The position numbers were made by a program, and so were the translations under genes. The notes below the pieces were generated by a model. The model was not told the DNA's origin. It was given only the letters and a program-made list of their open reading frames with translations, and ran no database searches. A stretch of DNA of 6,990 bases from JAAYYY01 sp032260445 (GTDB taxonomy: Bacteria; Chloroflexota; Anaerolineae; Promineifilales; Promineifilaceae), in the NCBI GenBank assembly GCA_032260445.1, contig JAVVFG010000235.1, forward strand, positions 1 through 6,990. Direction: 5' to 3'. Numbering within the stretch: position 1 is the first letter of the stretch; every line of letters starts with the position of its first letter. Below are positions 5,141 to 6,990 of the stretch, in pieces.

Positions 5141-6990
5141 ATGATGCCCTGGCCCCGTTCTCTCCGTCCTCAGCGTAGCCTCTATCTCGTTGTCCCCTTC
5201 CTGAGCGCGCTCCTCGTCTTGGCGGCAGCATTCTATGGCCTGCGCAGCTGGGTTCCCGCTGCCTATGCCGATCCCATCCCGCCGCCCGAGGGTTATCCCA
5301 AGCTCATCATGTCGACAAAGAGTGTCACGCCCACCCTCGCAGCCACCGGCGGCGAGACACTCGTCTACACCGTCGAGATCCGCAACACCGGTGCAGCTGC
5401 AGCTGAAGGCGTCACGCTCGTCGATCCCCTCCCGGCTAACACGACCTATAACGGCGACGCCTGGTCGAGCGCGAGCCCACAGCCGACCTATTCTGGCGGT
5501 GCCGTGCGCTGGCAGGGCGATGTCGGCTTTGACCAGACCGTCGTCGTCACATTCAGCGTCGACATCGCTGCCGTCTTTGACGGCGTGGTGCACAACAGCG
5601 CCAGCATCGACCACCCCGTGCTTGACGAGCCGCTGACCGTTTCCGCCGAGACCGTCGTCACCGATGAACCCTACTTCGTGATCGGCAAATCGGCGCTGCC
5701 GGCCAAGCCGGGCGCGAACCAGCTCCTGACCTACACGCTGGTCGTCACCAACCTGGGCCAGACAGCCACGGATCTCGCGGTCGAAGTCTCCGACCAACTA
5801 CCCGCCAACACCACGTTCGCCAGTGCCGGCCCCGACGGTAACCATAGCGGGGGCGAAGTCACCTGGAATCGGGACCTCACGCTCGCAACAGGCGAGACAG
5901 CCGAATTCACGTTCGCGGTCACCACCGGCGACGTGCCGAGCGGGACAGTCATCACCAACGACGACTATTCTGTCGCCAGCGCGCAGACCGGCATTGCCGT
6001 TGGCGAGCCATACACCATGACCGTGATCGACCCCATCCTCTTCATCTACAAAGAAGTCTCCCCCGATCCACCCGGCTCCAATCGCGACGCGACCTATACC
6101 CTGACCGTCCTCAACAAGGGCTCGCTGGCCACCAATTTAGAGGTGACGGATGTCGTCCCAACTGGCGTGACCTATGTAGGGGGCGGCGACAGTTACCATG
6201 CCGGCAGGCGCGAAGTCTCCTGGACCATTCCCCGGCTCGCTACAAATGAGACCGCACAGGTCTCCTACGTCGTCTCCGTGGGCGACGTTGCCGGCGTTCA
6301 GGTCATCAACAGCGATTACGAAGTTTGCAGCCTGGGTGTCTGTGACGCCGGACCCCCGCTGACAAGTACCGTTCAGGGAGCAACCTTCCTGGCGACGGCC
6401 GAAGTCGATCCCATCGCCAAGAAGCCCGGCGGCGGCGGCGGTCCGGTCACGCCGACCTTCACCCTTGAGAACCTCGGACCCGGAAATGCCATTGACGCTA
6501 CCGCCCTCTTACGCTTTGAACGGATCAGCGTGTCCGGTACTGACCTCACCTTCACGCCGAGCCTGGGGACGATTGTCAGCATTCCCTATTGCGGCGAAAA
6601 ATGCGTTAGCTATGTCTGGGAGGGCGACCTCGACTTTGGTCAGATAATTACCTTTACGACTATTGACGGGCAAAGCACCATCGGCGGCGAAGAAGGCACC
6701 ATCTACACGGCCACGATTATCATCAGCGACAGCCTCGGCAGCACGACAACAGAGCCCATCTCCGCGACGGCAACGGGCAAGGTTACGCACTACGCCAACC
6801 TCATCCCCATCAAGACCGCCCCGGAGGTCATCGGGCGCGGGCAGCTCCTGACCTACACTATCAACGTCTGGAACAGCGCCCTGAGCACAGACACGCCCCC
6901 CTATCCGATCCTGACCGATACGATACCGCCGAGCACCACCTTCGTCAGCGCCAGCGATGGCGGCGTTGCCCAGACATCCGGGAGTTCCAC
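5141..6990 (+). CDS. Secreted multi-repeat DUF11 protein, 3' partial
   Basis: The first 616 codons of a large exported surface protein; the frame is open to the right edge. Residues about 13-33 are hydrophobic and are followed by PAAYA before Asp44, a good signal-peptide cleavage site. The mature part is a tandem array of DUF11-like beta-sandwich units of about 120 residues: about 54-170, 177-292, 298-412, a divergent block about 418-546, and a further unit from about 551. Diagnostic phrases are LLTYTLVVTNLGQTATDLAVEVSDQLPANTTF in unit 2 (split here as LLTYTLVVTN and SDQLPANTTF), TYTLTVLNKGSLATNLEVTD in unit 3, and LLTYTINVWN with DTIPPSTTF in unit 5. ATG 5141 is chosen over the adjacent ATG 5144 because purine-rich AAAGAGAG lies 8 bases upstream; the choice between the two is not firm. 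DUF11 proteins are generally surface or adhesive structural proteins; no enzyme motif is visible. It is divergent from the ligase operon. Confidence 0.9.
   Translation, partial: MMPWPRSLRPQRSLYLVVPFLSALLVLAAAFYGLRSWVPAAYADPIPPPEGYPKLIMSTKSVTPTLAATGGETLVYTVEIRNTGAAAAEGVTLVDPLPANTTYNGDAWSSASPQPTYSGGAVRWQGDVGFDQTVVVTFSVDIAAVFDGVVHNSASIDHPVLDEPLTVSAETVVTDEPYFVIGKSALPAKPGANQLLTYTLVVTNLGQTATDLAVEVSDQLPANTTFASAGPDGNHSGGEVTWNRDLTLATGETAEFTFAVTTGDVPSGTVITNDDYSVASAQTGIAVGEPYTMTVIDPILFIYKEVSPDPPGSNRDATYTLTVLNKGSLATNLEVTDVVPTGVTYVGGGDSYHAGRREVSWTIPRLATNETAQVSYVVSVGDVAGVQVINSDYEVCSLGVCDAGPPLTSTVQGATFLATAEVDPIAKKPGGGGGPVTPTFTLENLGPGNAIDATALLRFERISVSGTDLTFTPSLGTIVSIPYCGEKCVSYVWEGDLDFGQIITFTTIDGQSTIGGEEGTIYTATIIISDSLGSTTTEPISATATGKVTHYANLIPIKTAPEVIGRGQLLTYTINVWNSALSTDTPPYPILTDTIPPSTTFVSASDGGVAQTSGSS
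5300..6990 (+). repeat. Tandem DUF11-type protein repeats
   Basis: Successive units share the order: YTxxVxNxG strand, a xDxxPxxTTF/Y turn, a GGxVxW strand, and a closing VxVGDV-type strand with I(T/N)(N)DDY or V(I)NSDY. Most DNA similarity between units has decayed. A 17-base identical stretch remains at 5720-5736 and 6842-6858, encoding QLLTYT in units 2 and 5. The array continues past the right edge. Confidence 0.8.

Noticed and set aside
5138..5797. A 219-codon minus-strand open frame opposite the start of the DUF11 gene
   Set aside because: It is antisense to a clear secreted repeat protein, its translation is rich in Arg/Gly/Asp with no recognisable fold, and it arises from the GC-rich codon pattern of the real gene.
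6424..6442. GGC run as a microsatellite or phase-variation tract
   Set aside because: It is a short in-frame poly-glycine stretch (five Gly codons). Its three-base unit cannot shift frame and it is too short to suggest slippage control.

Overview
The window is GC-rich and densely coding. It reads like a piece of a Chloroflexota chromosome (Anaerolineae/Caldilineae-like). This is inferred from family resemblance, since no marker gene is present. Three things point that way: a very short secreted protein ending in a 'YLPVIKGN'-type tail, a long secreted protein built from DUF11 repeats, and an O-antigen-ligase-type membrane protein fused to a TPR tail. I see no tRNA, rRNA, CRISPR array, insertion sequence or phage integration module.

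Layout. (1) Bases 2-850, plus strand: the 3' part of a helix-hairpin-helix (HhH-GPD) DNA glycosylase gene that enters from the left edge. A hairpin around its stop codon separates it from the convergent gene. (2) Bases 876-4827, minus strand: three genes in the order O-antigen ligase/TPR protein, 492-aa secreted repeat protein, 95-aa secreted protein. The gaps are 79 and 9 bases and the last two genes have strong Shine-Dalgarno sites, so this looks like one operon. (3) Bases 4828-5140: a divergent intergenic region with a candidate sigma70-type promoter reading right. (4) Bases 5141 to the right edge, plus strand: the first 616 codons of a multi-DUF11 secreted protein that continues past the window.

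Apart from the DNA-repair gene, the products act at or outside the cytoplasmic membrane. One is a glycan polymerase/ligase-like enzyme and three are exported beta-rich proteins. A reasonable reading is a cell-surface locus (envelope glycan plus surface or adhesive proteins), but no partner or substrate is shown directly. I found no convincing new defence, mobile or RNA system. The more unusual points are the mosaic 492-aa protein, the short tailed protein coupled to it, and a divergent cysteine-containing block inside the DUF11 array.
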